From positions 1 through 37,354 of IMG/VR virus record IMGVR_UViG_3300046010_001886: DNA of 37,354 nucleotides, one strand, 5' to 3'. Source of the DNA: a virus. Below are positions 12,753 to 22,411 of the stretch, piece after piece. The first letter of the stretch is position 1, and each line of letters starts with the position of its first letter. The position numbers and the translations under genes were made by a program. The notes under the pieces were generated by a model. The model saw nothing but the letters and a program-made list of their open reading frames with translations. It ran no database searches and was not told where the DNA came from.

Positions 12753-12935
12753 ATGGGAATAGCAATCGGAACTACAATCACAGTTACATTCGATGCAAAG
12801 CAAATCGCACAACTTGATTGTGTATTGCAAGAGTTTGAAATGAAAAACTACATGCAAGAAACTGAACACCAAAAAATTAACGTTGAGCGTGTAAATAATA
12901 TTTTCAAAGCTTTACACGAAGCAGGATATCGCTAA
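12753..12935 (+). CDS. 60-residue protein, first rightward gene
   Basis: MGIAIGTTITVTFDAKQIAQLD... is a beta-strand start followed by two helices; no known family. It has a good ribosome-binding site (AGGAG, six bases before ATG). Its stop codon ends one base before the 5' boundary of the predicted hammerhead ribozyme, so its mRNA would end in the ribozyme's stem III hairpin after cleavage. Confidence 0.6.
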   Translation: MGIAIGTTITVTFDAKQIAQLDCVLQEFEMKNYMQETEHQKINVERVNNIFKALHEAGYR

Positions 12936-12990
12936 GGACGAAACACTCCGTAAGGAGTGTCCAGTGTTAAATGACACTGCTGATGAGTCC
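12936..12990 (+). ncRNA. Type II hammerhead self-cleaving ribozyme
   Basis: In 5' to 3' order: GGAC (12936-12939, stem II 3' strand), the core GAAA (12940-12943), stem III CACTCC-GTAA-GGAGTG (12944-12959) closed by a GNRA tetraloop, T12960 pairing with A12943, and C12961, the cleavage-site base of a GTC triplet. Then comes stem I CAGTGT-TAAATG-ACACTG (12962-12979), the core CTGATGA (12980-12986) and GTCC (12987-12990), which pairs with the first GGAC. Every conserved core base is present, and the 10.1-11.1 pair is the preferred G-C. Stem II is the open helix, which defines type II. Cleavage would fall between 12961 and 12962. There is no U-run, so it is not a terminator. It sits exactly between two rightward genes. 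Confidence 0.88.
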
Positions 12991-12999
12991 ATCAGAATA

Positions 13000-13009
13000 A
13001 ATCGCCAGG
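13000..13009 (+). promoter_or_regulatory. Start-associated motif, copy 4
   Basis: AATCGCCAGG, one mismatch to the consensus, continuing as AGGAAAAA to the ATG at 13018. It lies in the 56-base leader that would remain after ribozyme cleavage. Confidence 0.55.
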
Positions 13010-13017
13010 AGGAAAAA

Positions 13018-13986
13018 ATGTCAGTACAAATCCAAAACGCAGCACGTCGCAAGGCACCATGGATCAGCACAGCAACATGGGTAAATTCAAGTGACGAGCA
13101 AATCTCTGCAGCTCAAGTTCTTGAGAATGCAAATCTTGATTGGGAAGTTCAACACACTCCACTTTCAACTACAGCAATTAACAATGACGGTGTGACAGTC
13201 GTTAAACTCGAAGACAAAGTTGCTACAACTCGTGTGAATAAGGACGGATCAGCTTCTGTTCTAGGTATCACTTCTCCTACATATACAATTGTCCAGAACA
13301 ACGACATTGTCAACATTGTGGATTCTGTTATGTACGAAGCCGGTGCAATTTATCAGTCAGCTGGTGAACTACGCGGTGGCAAGAAGATCTTCATGGCTGC
13401 AAAGCTTCCAGACACTTTAGATCTTACTCTTAAGAATATCGATCCAATCGAATCCTTCTTAGTTGCTTCAAACACTCACGATGGAACAGATTCACTTCGC
13501 TTTGAAATCAAGTATCTTCGCTTGATCTGCACAAACGGAATGACACGTTGGACTAATGCTTCTTCTATCTCTTTCCGCCACTCAGCTCGTATGAGTGTCA
13601 AGATCGAAGATGTTCGTGAGACTCTAGGAGTTGTTCTTAAGTCAAATCAAGAGTTTAACCTTCTATCTTCTGCTCTTCTCGAGAAGAAAGTTGCTAACTC
13701 TGACTTCTGGTCAATTGTCAAAGATGTTCTTCCACTAGATGAAAACAACATGACTGAGCGTCAACAGAACAATGTTCGTGAGCGTCAGCAGACTCTTCTA
13801 GGTATCTGGAACGGACCAACTCAGGAGAACATCAAAGGAACTGCATGGGGAATTGTTAATGCTTTTACAGAGTACGAACAATGGACCCGCACAACTCGTT
13901 CAGCTAATGATTTTGCGGCTGGTGAGCGATTCATGATGAATCAAGGAACATCTCTTTCAGATCGAGTCTTGGAGATGGTTCGCTAA
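13018..13986 (+). CDS. DUF932 family phage/plasmid-like protein
   Basis: A 322-residue protein. The start at 13018 follows AGGAGG by five bases; an in-frame ATG 18 codons earlier lies inside the ribozyme. The block VLGITSPTYTIVQNNDIVNIVDSV (about 80-103) and RFEIKYLRLICTNGM are characteristic of the DUF932 / phage-plasmid-like TIGR03299 family. Its function is not established; it is common in phages and plasmids near replication genes. It is the main rightward gene, preceded by a hammerhead ribozyme and followed by a strong terminator, which suggests separate dosage or timing control. Confidence 0.85.
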   Translation: MSVQIQNAARRKAPWISTATWVNSSDEQISAAQVLENANLDWEVQHTPLSTTAINNDGVTVVKLEDKVATTRVNKDGSASVLGITSPTYTIVQNNDIVNIVDSVMYEAGAIYQSAGELRGGKKIFMAAKLPDTLDLTLKNIDPIESFLVASNTHDGTDSLRFEIKYLRLICTNGMTRWTNASSISFRHSARMSVKIEDVRETLGVVLKSNQEFNLLSSALLEKKVANSDFWSIVKDVLPLDENNMTERQQNNVRERQQTLLGIWNGPTQENIKGTAWGIVNAFTEYEQWTRTTRSANDFAAGERFMMNQGTSLSDRVLEMVR

Positions 13987-14001
13987 GACAAAAAGAAAAA
14001 G

Positions 14002-14032
14002 GCCCCTGCCGAAAGGCAGGGGCTTCTTTTTT
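14002..14032 (+). terminator. Bidirectional intrinsic terminator
   Basis: GCCCCTGCC (14002-14010) and GGCAGGGGC (14015-14023) form a perfect 9-bp stem with a GAAA loop, followed by TTCTTTTTT. On the other strand the stem is followed by CTTTTTCTTTTT. It lies between convergent genes, so it should stop transcription from both sides. Confidence 0.93.
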
Positions 14033-14038
14033 GCTATT

Positions 14039-14635
14039 TTAATCTAAGAATGCAATGTGATTCTTTCCAGCTTTTGTTTGTAATGCTACTTGTACTTGTC
14101 CACCACTATTGATATCGAATCGGATTGCAGTTTTAACCGCTTGTTCTAAGATCTCAATTGCATCTTCGTATTCATCTACTTCGTCAATTCCTAGCGCGTG
14201 AGCAGCTCCAAGAGCAAGTTTGGCACCTGTTCCTGTGGTGTAGACCTTATCTTTTGTCTTTTCTAGTCCATACACTTCATCGATAAAGTAGATAGTTCCA
14301 TTGACTGCAACTATGAAATCATTCTCAAAAGATGATGGATAGCCTTCAGATTTGATGTCATAACCTGAGATTCCAAATGTTTTACGTAGATTTGGCACAA
14401 ACTGAGTGACCATAAACTTGTCTAGATTCTTTGCTCTAGGAGGAGCTGGTGGATTAAAAGCATGTTGGATCAGATTCATGCCTCGGACTAAACCTGCAGC
14501 AGAAACTAAATACTTGCCATTCTCTGCAATTTTGCCCATAGGAGAACAATCAGCTCGCATGTCATAACCGGTTGTTTGAGTATCTGCGGCAATGATGCAA
14601 TAGTCATCATGCTGAAATGCAATGAGTGTTGTCAT
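14039..14635 (-). CDS. Proteasome-beta-like Ntn hydrolase
   Basis: A 198-residue protein that starts MTTLIAFQHDDYCIIAADTQTT; Thr2 would be the N-terminal nucleophile after methionine removal. AADTQTTG matches the proteasome beta strand with its catalytic Asp, and GTGAKLALGAAHALG matches the GxGxxxAxGA helix of 20S and HslV subunits. It is the last gene of the leftward structural unit, in an ATGA overlap with the gene upstream and directly before the terminator. Actinobacteria often carry a 20S proteasome, so it might act with, mimic or interfere with the host one. Lone phage members remain unexplained. Confidence 0.7.
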   Translation of the reverse strand: MTTLIAFQHDDYCIIAADTQTTGYDMRADCSPMGKIAENGKYLVSAAGLVRGMNLIQHAFNPPAPPRAKNLDKFMVTQFVPNLRKTFGISGYDIKSEGYPSSFENDFIVAVNGTIYFIDEVYGLEKTKDKVYTTGTGAKLALGAAHALGIDEVDEYEDAIEILEQAVKTAIRFDINSGGQVQVALQTKAGKNHIAFLD

Positions 14636-14901
14636 TTTTCCTCCGTAGCCAGTTCTCCGCCAATAGCCATATAAGCTGCTCCATCAATCCAACCATCTAA
14701 TTTCTCAGGTGATTGAACTAGTCTAGCAACCTTTACTTGATTCATGCATAAAGCAACTTGCCAAGGTTCTACGGTAATGCCTAAAACTACACTCCAAAGC
14801 TTTGCAATGCGGTCATGGTTTTCTTGTGGAGTTCCATAATCTGCTTGCCTGTCGTTATAAATTAAACGTGTTGCTTCATCTAAGATCTCTTTGCGATTCA
14901 T
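14632..14901 (-). CDS. DUF6378-like all-alpha protein
   Basis: An 89-residue protein. I start it at the ATG at 14901 that overlaps the upstream stop (TAATG). The pattern RQADYGTPQENHDRIAKLW ... VALCMNQVKVARL ... DGWIDGAAYMAIG is that of a small all-alpha phage family (DUF6378), distantly like MazG NTP pyrophosphatases. The Asp pair in WIDGAAY resembles the metal-binding ExxD part, but the family's activity is not proven. Confidence 0.65.
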   Translation of the reverse strand: MNRKEILDEATRLIYNDRQADYGTPQENHDRIAKLWSVVLGITVEPWQVALCMNQVKVARLVQSPEKLDGWIDGAAYMAIGGELATEEK

Positions 14902-15950
14902 TAGTCTAGCCAAACTTGATAACAAGCAGTGACACGACCTCGTTCGGGATCAATGAAGTGGAGTCTTTGAGAAGGAACACCTGAGGCGGCCATAGAGTCG
15001 CGCGCGTACCTATTATCGGACTCTGTTGAACCGGTCCAATATACTGATCCAAGACCATCTGAAAGCGGTTCTTGTGCATGACGATGGTAATGACCCAAGT
15101 ATATGTCTTGAAAGTTCCAGTCGTAAGCTCCAGCTTTCCATCTGTTTCCTGCTGCTTGCCATCCGGCCGGAGAAGCAAAACCAGATCTACCAACTTCATC
15201 GCCATGCATAAGAAGAGCTCGATAATTGCCGATCTCAATGCGCTGAATATCTTCAACACCATGGCGTGGATCCCATGTCAGTCTTTTAGCAGTCGCTTCT
15301 TCAGAACATAATAACTGACGAGCCAACTCATAACACATACGGTCAAAATTATCAGACTTCGGTACGTCCGCTCTTTTGTTTCCGATTCGGCCATGATTTC
15401 CCCATTCTGCAATAACAGTTACATGATGGTAAACTGCTAATGCTTGTCGTACAACATCTACTATTAAACGGCTAACTGTTATGTATTGGTCGTATAAACT
15501 AAGATCTATTTCCCATAGTTGAGCAGGATAGTTAAAAAGACCTTCGACCATATCTCCGCCAAAGCAAATTACTGCATCATTCACTGGATGATCTTGTCTT
15601 TGTATTTCGGTAATTTTTGTTGCTTTAGTTGTAAAGTCCATAACTCTAGTTCTCATGATTTCTGAGTTATAACTAGGAGTTACTTTTGCTCCTTGCCAAT
15701 CAGTAAGATGCCATAAAGCAACTTCTGCTCTTTTGCGGCGTTTATCTACCTTTGGACCTTCAATTGGCTTCATTGGTCCTAAAGCCAAAGTTGCATCTTT
15801 ACATGCTTGGATTGTGGCTTCTACTAATTCTTCTGTACGTTGTTTTGCTTTGGACAATTCTTTTTGTGTCCGTACAAGAGTCTGACGAAGTTCTGAAACT
15901 GATTCGTCTACTTCTAGTTGCAGTTTCTTGGCGTCGTCAGATAAAGTCAT
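14901..15950 (-). CDS. Calcineurin-like metallophosphoesterase with N-terminal coiled coil
   Basis: A 349-residue protein. Residues about 5-50 are a coiled coil. The phosphoesterase motifs follow in order: HLTDWQ (in place of DxH), CFGGDMVEG, EWGNHGR, LLMHGDE and LGHYHRHA. This is the full binuclear metal site of the calcineurin/Mre11 superfamily. It may be a nuclease or a phosphatase. It lies downstream of the lysis genes in the late leftward unit and overlaps its neighbours by 1 and 4 bases. Confidence 0.8.
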   Translation of the reverse strand: MTLSDDAKKLQLEVDESVSELRQTLVRTQKELSKAKQRTEELVEATIQACKDATLALGPMKPIEGPKVDKRRKRAEVALWHLTDWQGAKVTPSYNSEIMRTRVMDFTTKATKITEIQRQDHPVNDAVICFGGDMVEGLFNYPAQLWEIDLSLYDQYITVSRLIVDVVRQALAVYHHVTVIAEWGNHGRIGNKRADVPKSDNFDRMCYELARQLLCSEEATAKRLTWDPRHGVEDIQRIEIGNYRALLMHGDEVGRSGFASPAGWQAAGNRWKAGAYDWNFQDIYLGHYHRHAQEPLSDGLGSVYWTGSTESDNRYARDSMAASGVPSQRLHFIDPERGRVTACYQVWLD

Positions 15951-16198
15951 GGGGTCCTAAAACACGGGCATTGTTTTTTGCGATGGACTGTAAGTGCAGT
16001 ATTTCCTAGTTGAAAACCATGCGCTCTTAGTAAATTAACAATTTGCAGAATAGTAACTTTAGATTGGATTAAGTTTTCTAAAGCATCTGAATCAGATGGC
16101 AATAGTTGAGATTTAATTTTGCCAACCACACAGAGTGGTTTACTTTGTTCGTTCAAAAGATCATTTATAGCTTTTGATAAGTCCCCCGAACTCATCAT
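15947..16198 (-). CDS. Small HTH-like phage protein
   Basis: An 83-residue protein. LENLIQSKVTILQIVNLLRAHGFQLGNTALTVHRKKQCPC looks like a helix-turn-helix with a small Cys pair at the end. It sits between the holin and the metallophosphoesterase with 1- and 4-base overlaps. Similar short proteins occur in this spot in other actinophages. Possibly a regulator; otherwise unknown. Confidence 0.55.
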   Translation of the reverse strand: MMSSGDLSKAINDLLNEQSKPLCVVGKIKSQLLPSDSDALENLIQSKVTILQIVNLLRAHGFQLGNTALTVHRKKQCPCFRTP

Positions 16199-16392
16199 TA
16201 CTTACTTCCTAATCCGTATTCTTTTTCTTTTGGATCAAGTGACTTAACAATTGGAGCAATAATAGATCCAAGTAGTACTGCATATTCAGGGCGCATATCT
16301 GCTGCGATTGCAAGAATTACGGTAATACCAGATGCTGCGACTGCTCTTAAATAAGATTTAATTGCTGCTTTATGCTTCGGTTTGAGTTTCAT
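16198..16392 (-). CDS. Holin
   Basis: A 64-residue protein with a basic N-terminus, two hydrophobic spans (about 15-32 and 36-50) and a charged tail, the layout of small r1t-like holins in phages of Gram-positive bacteria. It lies nine bases after the endolysin gene. It would permeabilise the membrane to release the endolysin. Confidence 0.75.
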   Translation of the reverse strand: MKLKPKHKAAIKSYLRAVAASGITVILAIAADMRPEYAVLLGSIIAPIVKSLDPKEKEYGLGSK

Positions 16393-16401
16393 AACACTCC
16401 T

Positions 16402-16869
16402 TTAGTTCTTTGGACGTGCAATTGCCATAATTGTATCGTATTTTCTGCGTTTTAGATAGAACCCGTCACCATTAGATTGGCTACCGGCTTTATTGTCCGA
16501 CGTATTACCTTCCCATACATTTACGTATTTTAAGGTTGTATTGTGATACTGGACAATTCCTACATGGTCTGGTTGAGCATCTGTATCAAACTGGAAGAAT
16601 ACAAGATCTCCACGTTTTGCTTGACCAATTGGTACTAACTGATTGCTTTTTGTTAAATACTTAAGCCATTCATCACAAGAAGCATAGCCTTTTGGTTTGC
16701 TTTTTGGTGCAACTTTGCTTAATAAACCTGCTTCATGATAAACTTTTGATGCTGCCATTGCACACCACGGTTGGTTATTAAGTCCATACCACTTGCCAAA
16801 AACTGTATCGTTGTTCTTGCCTTCGGTATAACCGATATAACTATCTGCTATTTCTTTTAGGTTTTTCAC
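16402..16869 (-). CDS. CHAP-domain endolysin
   Basis: A 155-residue CHAP-type peptidase or amidase: QPWCAMAASKVYH with the nucleophile Cys36, GDLVFFQF, DHVGIVQY with His102, and WEGNTS with the third polar residue. The domain fills the whole protein; there is no separate cell-wall-binding domain or signal peptide, so release depends on the holin next door. It overlaps the membrane-protein gene upstream by 29 bases. Confidence 0.88.
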   Translation of the reverse strand: MKNLKEIADSYIGYTEGKNNDTVFGKWYGLNNQPWCAMAASKVYHEAGLLSKVAPKSKPKGYASCDEWLKYLTKSNQLVPIGQAKRGDLVFFQFDTDAQPDHVGIVQYHNTTLKYVNVWEGNTSDNKAGSQSNGDGFYLKRRKYDTIMAIARPKN

Positions 16870-17068
16870 TTTTACCCCTATCAGTTAGCATTGTTATTAC
16901 TAACTCCATTTGTGTTTCTAATCTAGTTACAGAGTCTTTAAGACTAGATCCGCCATTTGGCTTTAATTCATTTAGGAAATGTTTAACTAGCCACCTTACG
17001 GCCACTACAAACGAACCTAGTATCGATATGACCGCAAGTATTAACGCAGCCCAGTCATTCACAGTCAT
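16841..17068 (-). CDS. Small membrane protein of the lysis cassette
   Basis: A 75-residue protein with one membrane span (about 7-28) followed by an amphipathic, coiled-coil-like helix (SSLKDSVTRLETQMELVITML) and a basic end. This layout, next to endolysin and holin, is common in actinophages and fits a second holin or antiholin. It begins inside the end of the preceding small gene (14-base overlap). Confidence 0.65.
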   Translation of the reverse strand: MTVNDWAALILAVISILGSFVVAVRWLVKHFLNELKPNGGSSLKDSVTRLETQMELVITMLTDRGKSEKPKRNSR

Positions 17069-17201
17069 TCTTCTCCTTGAGTTTTGCTTCGAGATCCCCC
17101 ACTCTAGCTGTCAACATTGCTTTGTCCAGAGCTAGCAGACCAATCTGCTCTCTTAGTACAGCAATAACAACATTGATGTCTAGTTCTGTTTTTTCGTCCA
17201 T
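17055..17201 (-). CDS. 48-residue coiled-coil protein
   Basis: MDEKTELDINVVIAVLREQ... continues as one long amphipathic helix to LEAKLKEKNDCE, so it is probably a coiled coil. The start overlaps the upstream stop (TAATG) and the end overlaps the membrane-protein start by 14 bases. It lies between tail and lysis genes; function unknown. Confidence 0.6.
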   Translation of the reverse strand: MDEKTELDINVVIAVLREQIGLLALDKAMLTARVGDLEAKLKEKNDCE

Positions 17202-17348
17202 TAGTCGTCCCCTTGTTTTGTTAATTTAACTAATATAATATTTAAGTCAGGATGAAGTGGTTGTGCTTTTATTTTAGCTTCATCTTTATCAATTGCCGTA
17301 ATAGGTTCTAATATAAGAATACCATCATTATTAAATCCAACTGCATAA

Positions 17349-17356
<8 letters not shown>
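17201..17356 (-). CDS. 51-residue protein after the tail spike
   Basis: MNSYAVGFNNDGILILEPIT..., a short beta-rich start followed by a Lys/Asp-rich tail. It overlaps the S74 tail protein by 8 bases and the coiled-coil gene by one base. I do not recognise it; it could be a minor virion or assembly factor. Confidence 0.6.
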
Positions 17357-19190
<1,834 letters not shown>

Positions 19191-19198
19191 TACTCCCC

Positions 19199-20287
19199 CT
19201 AAATGGTAATCGTGTAAGGGTCAACTACGGATGTAAAATAACTAACTCTCCAATTATCTGAAGTTATAGAATGAGCTAATCCTTCTACAACACAGTTAAT
19301 TGTAATATTTCGTCCATCATAAGTTAAACGCTTTACTTGGACAAGATCATTTAGTTCTGTTTCTAGCATATCGGTTGCAAGCGCTCCAATACCGATTGCT
19401 GTAAAATCTATTTGTTCTGCTAATACAACTGCATCAGCGTCTTTTCTTGCAGCATATAAAGCAAGATTTGCAGCACTAGTTTCATTTAAGATAGGTGCAT
19501 CTAGTTTTTTTGACTTAAGTCCATATGTAGAAACACTAGATGTAAACTTTGCTGTCTTTTGAGCTTTTTTTGGACCTCTAAATACTATTGCTTCATTGTA
19601 AACATAATCAGTTCCAGGATTAGTAATAATGCCATCGTAACCAACACTATTTGCATCGCCTTGGTCACTGAATAATAATCTAGTTGGACGGCTAAACTTA
19701 TCGGCTAATGGAACAAGAGTTGCAACTCCTGATCGACTTACATAGAATCGTCCACCAACACAATTAGCACATTGTTCTAGCATTTCAAGACAACTCATAT
19801 TTTGTTTTGTCTTTTGCATAACTGTTGTTCCGGTAAGACTACGCCCACCAGTCCATTCAGCAAGATCAAGTGCTCTAGTTGCTCTAGCGGAAGCTGCTTC
19901 TGAAAAATTACTAGTTGCCAATGCTGGTGCAATTGCTTTGGCAATTTGTGCAAGACCATCAACAAATGTCAATGACACGGTAGGATAAATACCTTGATTA
20001 ACTTCGTTGTTCTCTAAATAACCTGTATAAATTGTTGTAGAATTGCCTTGGATTCTTACTTGCATTCCTGCAATTAAAATTCCATACCACGGACTTGATG
20101 TGTTGCTTGGATCAAAAGCACCTGACTGATTGTTAAGTACAACATCAGCAGTTCCAGCTTCTAAAAAGTCATTTTGATATTGCCTACCTCGACGGATCTC
20201 AACAGATAACAAAAGATCAGCACTGACAGCTGTAAAAGCTCCACCATTACTAAATGAAACTGTAAGTGAAGGTGCATTTGCTGGCAT
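19199..20287 (-). CDS. Minor tail / tail-tip protein
   Basis: A 362-residue protein starting MPANAPSLTVSFSNGGAFTAVSADLLLSVEIRRGRQ (written here in outline: an N-terminal beta domain). It then has GTADVVLNNQSGAFDP and FYVSRSGVATLVP, strings that are typical of actinophage tail-tip proteins. The fold is beta-rich throughout. It sits directly after the tape measure gene, the place of the distal tail / tail-associated proteins, and overlaps it by one base. Confidence 0.75.
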   Translation of the reverse strand: MPANAPSLTVSFSNGGAFTAVSADLLLSVEIRRGRQYQNDFLEAGTADVVLNNQSGAFDPSNTSSPWYGILIAGMQVRIQGNSTTIYTGYLENNEVNQGIYPTVSLTFVDGLAQIAKAIAPALATSNFSEAASARATRALDLAEWTGGRSLTGTTVMQKTKQNMSCLEMLEQCANCVGGRFYVSRSGVATLVPLADKFSRPTRLLFSDQGDANSVGYDGIITNPGTDYVYNEAIVFRGPKKAQKTAKFTSSVSTYGLKSKKLDAPILNETSAANLALYAARKDADAVVLAEQIDFTAIGIGALATDMLETELNDLVQVKRLTYDGRNITINCVVEGLAHSITSDNWRVSYFTSVVDPYTITI

Positions 20288-21852
20288 TACAGCACCGCAA
20301 ACTGACTGCCACCACGTCGGCGCATAAGAGTTGCAAGACCATTCTTAATACCATTTACAAGATCACCTTGTGAAACAACAGAACCGGCCACGTTTACCGT
20401 GATGTTTCCACCGTTCATTGTTGTATTTTTAGCAATGTTTCCATGTCCAGCAGATGCTAGCAATGAGATCGTTGGACTGGAAATACCAAGTTTTGCTTGC
20501 TTAATTTGATTTTTCCTAATTGCTTCAAGAGTAATTGGATCAGTTTCTTTAAGTCCTTTTAATCCGAATTTATTGCGTAGTTTAAGTAACAATTCAGTTG
20601 CTTGTATTTCGCCTTTAGTTGCTGCAGTTACTTTATTTGTTGCTGATGTAATTTTATCTAGACCCTTAGTGTAATCATCTGCTTCAACACTAAGACCTTT
20701 AAGATCTACGCCAAACTTACCAAGTGCATCTGTTGCTTTATCAGAATCGCTATTAAACTTCTTTGCAGCAAGACCCATACCAACTAAAGCAACACCAAAT
20801 GCTGCGGCACCAGCGGCTGCTGAAACTCCACCTGTAGCAAGAGCAGTAGCGGCAGCAGATGCTAGAGAGACTGTACGTAAAGCTTTCATGACAGTAATAA
20901 TTGCTTTAATACCACCGATAAGAGCAGTTGTAGCAGCTGCAACTTTGCCACCAAAAAAAGCAGCAACAATTATTGCGCCTAGAGTTGCAAATACTTTTGC
21001 ATTACGTGCTACAAAACTAAAAAGATCAAAAGTAAGTTGGAAGAAAGCAACACCGTAGGCAATTGCCGTCTTAAAGGCTCCAGCAAGTTTTGCACCATTT
21101 TGTTCAATCCAAGCAGAAAGTGCCGGAAGTACTTTATCTCTAATAACGCCAGCTAGTTTTTCTAAGAAAGGAATTAGTGCATAACCAATTTGATCTAAAA
21201 TCTGATTAAATGCAAGTTGCAATCGGACTAACTGGAACTCAAAAGTTTTAGCTCTTTCATTTGCTTGACCACCAAAAGTATCACCAAGTGATTTCAGAAT
21301 AGCGGTCAAGTCTTTGGCTTTAACTGCATCTGCATCAAGTGGAACACCCAGTCGAGTTAAAGCTGTAACATTTCCACCAACAGCTTTTGCAAGTGCAATA
21401 GAAACTGCTTGTAAGTCCTTGCCAGTCGCAGCAGAAACATCTAAAGCTAATGCTTGAAGTGTTTGCGCTTGTGTTACATCTCTAGTAGCTTGAGTTAAAA
21501 TCTGAAGAGATGGAATCAATTCTTTATTATCAACGCCAACCATTAACTCAAGTTTGTCTAAGTATAATTGAGTTGCAGCAATTGCACCATCAGTTGCTCC
21601 GGTAACATTACGTAAAGCTGTTGCTAGTGCTGTCTGTTGCTTTTGATCTTCCATTGCACCACGGACAGCGTCTTTTCCAATTTTTGCTGCAAATGCTGCT
21701 GCGGCTAAAGTGGCTACACCAAAAACTTTTGCGGTCTTGTTGGCAAAGTCGTTAAACTTCTTTTCCATCTTGCCAATATCTTTAATTGCTGACTTTGTGC
21801 CTTTATCAGAGTATTGGGTAAGAATGCGGGCAACTACTGCACCAACTGCCAT
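20287..21852 (-). CDS. Tape measure protein
   Basis: A 521-residue, mostly helical protein, rich in Ala and Lys, with hydrophobic spans in the middle (for example TLGAIIVAAFFGGKVAAATTALIGG and AATALATGGVSAAAGAAAFG, shown in part) and a short beta-like end. These features and its place between the tail chaperones and tail-tip genes fit the tape measure. At about 0.15 nm per residue it would set a tail near 75-80 nm, so the virion is predicted to be a siphovirus with a short tail. Confidence 0.85.
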   Translation of the reverse strand: MAVGAVVARILTQYSDKGTKSAIKDIGKMEKKFNDFANKTAKVFGVATLAAAAFAAKIGKDAVRGAMEDQKQQTALATALRNVTGATDGAIAATQLYLDKLELMVGVDNKELIPSLQILTQATRDVTQAQTLQALALDVSAATGKDLQAVSIALAKAVGGNVTALTRLGVPLDADAVKAKDLTAILKSLGDTFGGQANERAKTFEFQLVRLQLAFNQILDQIGYALIPFLEKLAGVIRDKVLPALSAWIEQNGAKLAGAFKTAIAYGVAFFQLTFDLFSFVARNAKVFATLGAIIVAAFFGGKVAAATTALIGGIKAIITVMKALRTVSLASAAATALATGGVSAAAGAAAFGVALVGMGLAAKKFNSDSDKATDALGKFGVDLKGLSVEADDYTKGLDKITSATNKVTAATKGEIQATELLLKLRNKFGLKGLKETDPITLEAIRKNQIKQAKLGISSPTISLLASAGHGNIAKNTTMNGGNITVNVAGSVVSQGDLVNGIKNGLATLMRRRGGSQFAVL

Positions 21853-21853
21853 A

Positions 21854-22411
21854 TTAGTTTACCTTTCCCGCTGAATCAAGATGATTTTGTAATTCACGTT
21901 TTGCGTCTTCTAAAGCTTTTACTACTACTTTTTCAATACGTGGTCTTTCTTTATCTACGACTTTCCAGACAAGACGAGAAGCTTTACCAAACCAATTAAG
22001 TCTTTCAATAAACGATCCACTTTTTTTATTACGTCCTGAAAGTTCAAATACTTTACCAGCATCAGATGTATTTAACAAAGCACCAGCACTTGTTGTGTAA
22101 TCTTTACGAGTACGTCTTTGTGCTTTAGAAACAGTAATTCCTGCTTTAATTGTTGACTGATCCCAAGCAGGCCAACCAGAACCACCCCAAGTTCGTCCAC
22201 TTACAGCTGCTGTTGGTCTCCAATTACGCATTGGAGTATTGGTTGTTCTACTCTGAATGCTATCTACTAAACGATGAGCAGCACCTTCAGCATTATTTAA
22301 TTCAGTATTGACTATTTTGTTAAACTTAGCGACAGCTTTTTTATCAAACTCTTTCAGAGCTTTGATAGTTGGTTCTATACCAGTCAAAATGATTCTTGTA
22401 TCGTCTTCCAC
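21854..22411 (-). CDS. Structural protein between tail chaperones and tape measure
   Basis: A 185-residue protein starting with GTG directly after the stop codon of the chaperone frameshift product. The start TGIEPTIKALKEFDKKAVAKF and the long basic helix at the end resemble HK97 gp10-like neck proteins. Such proteins usually lie before the tail tube genes, so the position is odd. It could be a tail completion or neck protein, or a tape-measure helper. Confidence 0.55.
   Translation of the reverse strand: MEDDTRIILTGIEPTIKALKEFDKKAVAKFNKIVNTELNNAEGAAHRLVDSIQSRTTNTPMRNWRPTAAVSGRTWGGSGWPAWDQSTIKAGITVSKAQRRTRKDYTTSAGALLNTSDAGKVFELSGRNKKSGSFIERLNWFGKASRLVWKVVDKERPRIEKVVVKALEDAKRELQNHLDSAGKVN

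Noticed and set aside
12522-12872. A 116-codon minus-strand frame across the control region
   Set aside because: It overlaps the rightward gene at 12753 and its motif-bearing leader, has no ribosome-binding site, and its composition (His, Cys, Ser rich) looks like a chance frame.
12943-12960. Intrinsic terminator after the first rightward gene
   Set aside because: The hairpin is not followed by a U-run, and its flanks contain the hammerhead core instead.
12964-13017. Upstream in-frame ATG for the DUF932 gene
   Set aside because: It would place coding sequence inside the ribozyme, and a strong AGGAGG lies before the ATG at 13018.
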